From: Acetobacteraceae bacterium
GTDB taxonomy: Bacteria; Pseudomonadota; Alphaproteobacteria; Acetobacterales; Acetobacteraceae
NCBI GenBank assembly: GCA_947476855.1
Contig: CANJSR010000094.1
Coordinates: 1 to 12,888 of the forward strand
Direction of reading: 5' to 3'
DNA length: 12,888 nucleotides
Shown here: positions 12,586 through 12,888 of the stretch, one piece after another
How positions within the stretch are numbered: the first letter of the stretch is position 1
Layout of the letters: each line of letters opens with the position of its first letter
Program-made: the position numbers and the translations under genes
Notes under the pieces: model-generated
What the model saw: only the letters and a program-made list of their open reading frames with translations
Database searches by the model: none
Told to the model about the DNA's origin: nothing

Positions 12586-12888
12586 ATGCTGGTGATTGGT
12601 GGCTTTGTCTTCCTGCTGTTCAACGTCTTCGGCAGCTACCTGGCGCATGGCGGCAAGTTCGGCCCGCTCGCGGGGTCCCTGCCGTTCGAGCTGTGGTCGA
12701 TCGGCGGCGCGGCGCTGGGCACCTTCCTGATGTCCAACAGCATGCACGACGTGAAGCACACGCTGGGGTCCTTCGGGAAGATCATCAAGGGCGGATCGTT
12801 CCACAAGCCTGACTATGTCGAGCTGCTGAGCCTGCTGTATTTCCTGGTCCGCCTGGCCAGCACCAAGGGCAACATGGCGCTGGAGCCG
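12586..12888 (+). CDS. motA: Flagellar motor stator protein MotA, 5' part only
   Basis: The first 101 codons of MotA, open to the right edge. The N-terminal membrane segment MLVIGGFVFLLFNVFGSYLA, the second hydrophobic segment FELWSIGGAALGTFLMSNS and the following YVELLSLLYFLVRLASTKG match the first third of MotA (about 290 aa in the family). It partners MotB in the proton-driven stator. The start ATG at 12586 is 9 bases after the motB stop. No strong Shine-Dalgarno is seen close by, so translation may rely on coupling to motB. Confidence 0.93.
   Translation, partial: MLVIGGFVFLLFNVFGSYLAHGGKFGPLAGSLPFELWSIGGAALGTFLMSNSMHDVKHTLGSFGKIIKGGSFHKPDYVELLSLLYFLVRLASTKGNMALEP

Overview
The window is G+C-rich DNA (by eye about two thirds G+C) from a chromosome that looks alphaproteobacterial. 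The C-P lyase proteins, the inverted motB-motA pair and the style of the membrane-bound O-acyltransferase suggest the Acetobacteraceae or a related group. That taxonomic call is inference from gene style, not a computed placement.

Layout from left to right. Positions 1-1553 (minus) hold an MBOAT (AlgI-type) O-acyltransferase gene that runs off the left edge. An in-frame block of about 190 bp, built of strong hairpins, lies inside its coding sequence. Positions 1711-8427 (minus) are a carbon-phosphorus lyase operon read phnG-H-I-J-K, a gap, then phnL-phnM-DUF1045. Almost every junction overlaps by a few bases or is separated by only 2 bases. The exception is a 402-bp gap between phnK and phnL. 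On the opposite (plus) strand that gap carries a complete type I hammerhead ribozyme, then two small hairpins, then a 24-codon ORF with a good Shine-Dalgarno, and finally a large terminator-like hairpin. This antisense ribozyme plus micro-ORF cassette is the most unusual item in the window.

Positions 8428-8561 are a divergent control region with a candidate sigma70-type promoter for phnG and a GntR/HutC-like operator. From it phnF (regulator) and a second, divergent phnM paralogue run on the plus strand, overlapping by 4 bases. The enzymes fit the known C-P lyase route. PhnGHI with PhnL make the ribose-1-phosphonate triphosphate, PhnM trims it to the 5-phosphate, and radical-SAM PhnJ in the PhnGHIJK complex cleaves the C-P bond. 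No phnP, phnN, phnO or transporter gene is seen here; the 2H-type DUF1045 protein is a candidate to handle the cyclic phosphate product.

Positions 10429-11159 (minus) are a VapC-like PIN toxin with a 100-aa putative antitoxin upstream and a good promoter, next to a tRNA-Asn(GTT) gene at 11273-11347 with its own promoter. Positions 11506-12888 (plus) are motB followed by the start of motA, which runs off the right edge. No CRISPR array, insertion sequence or rRNA was seen.
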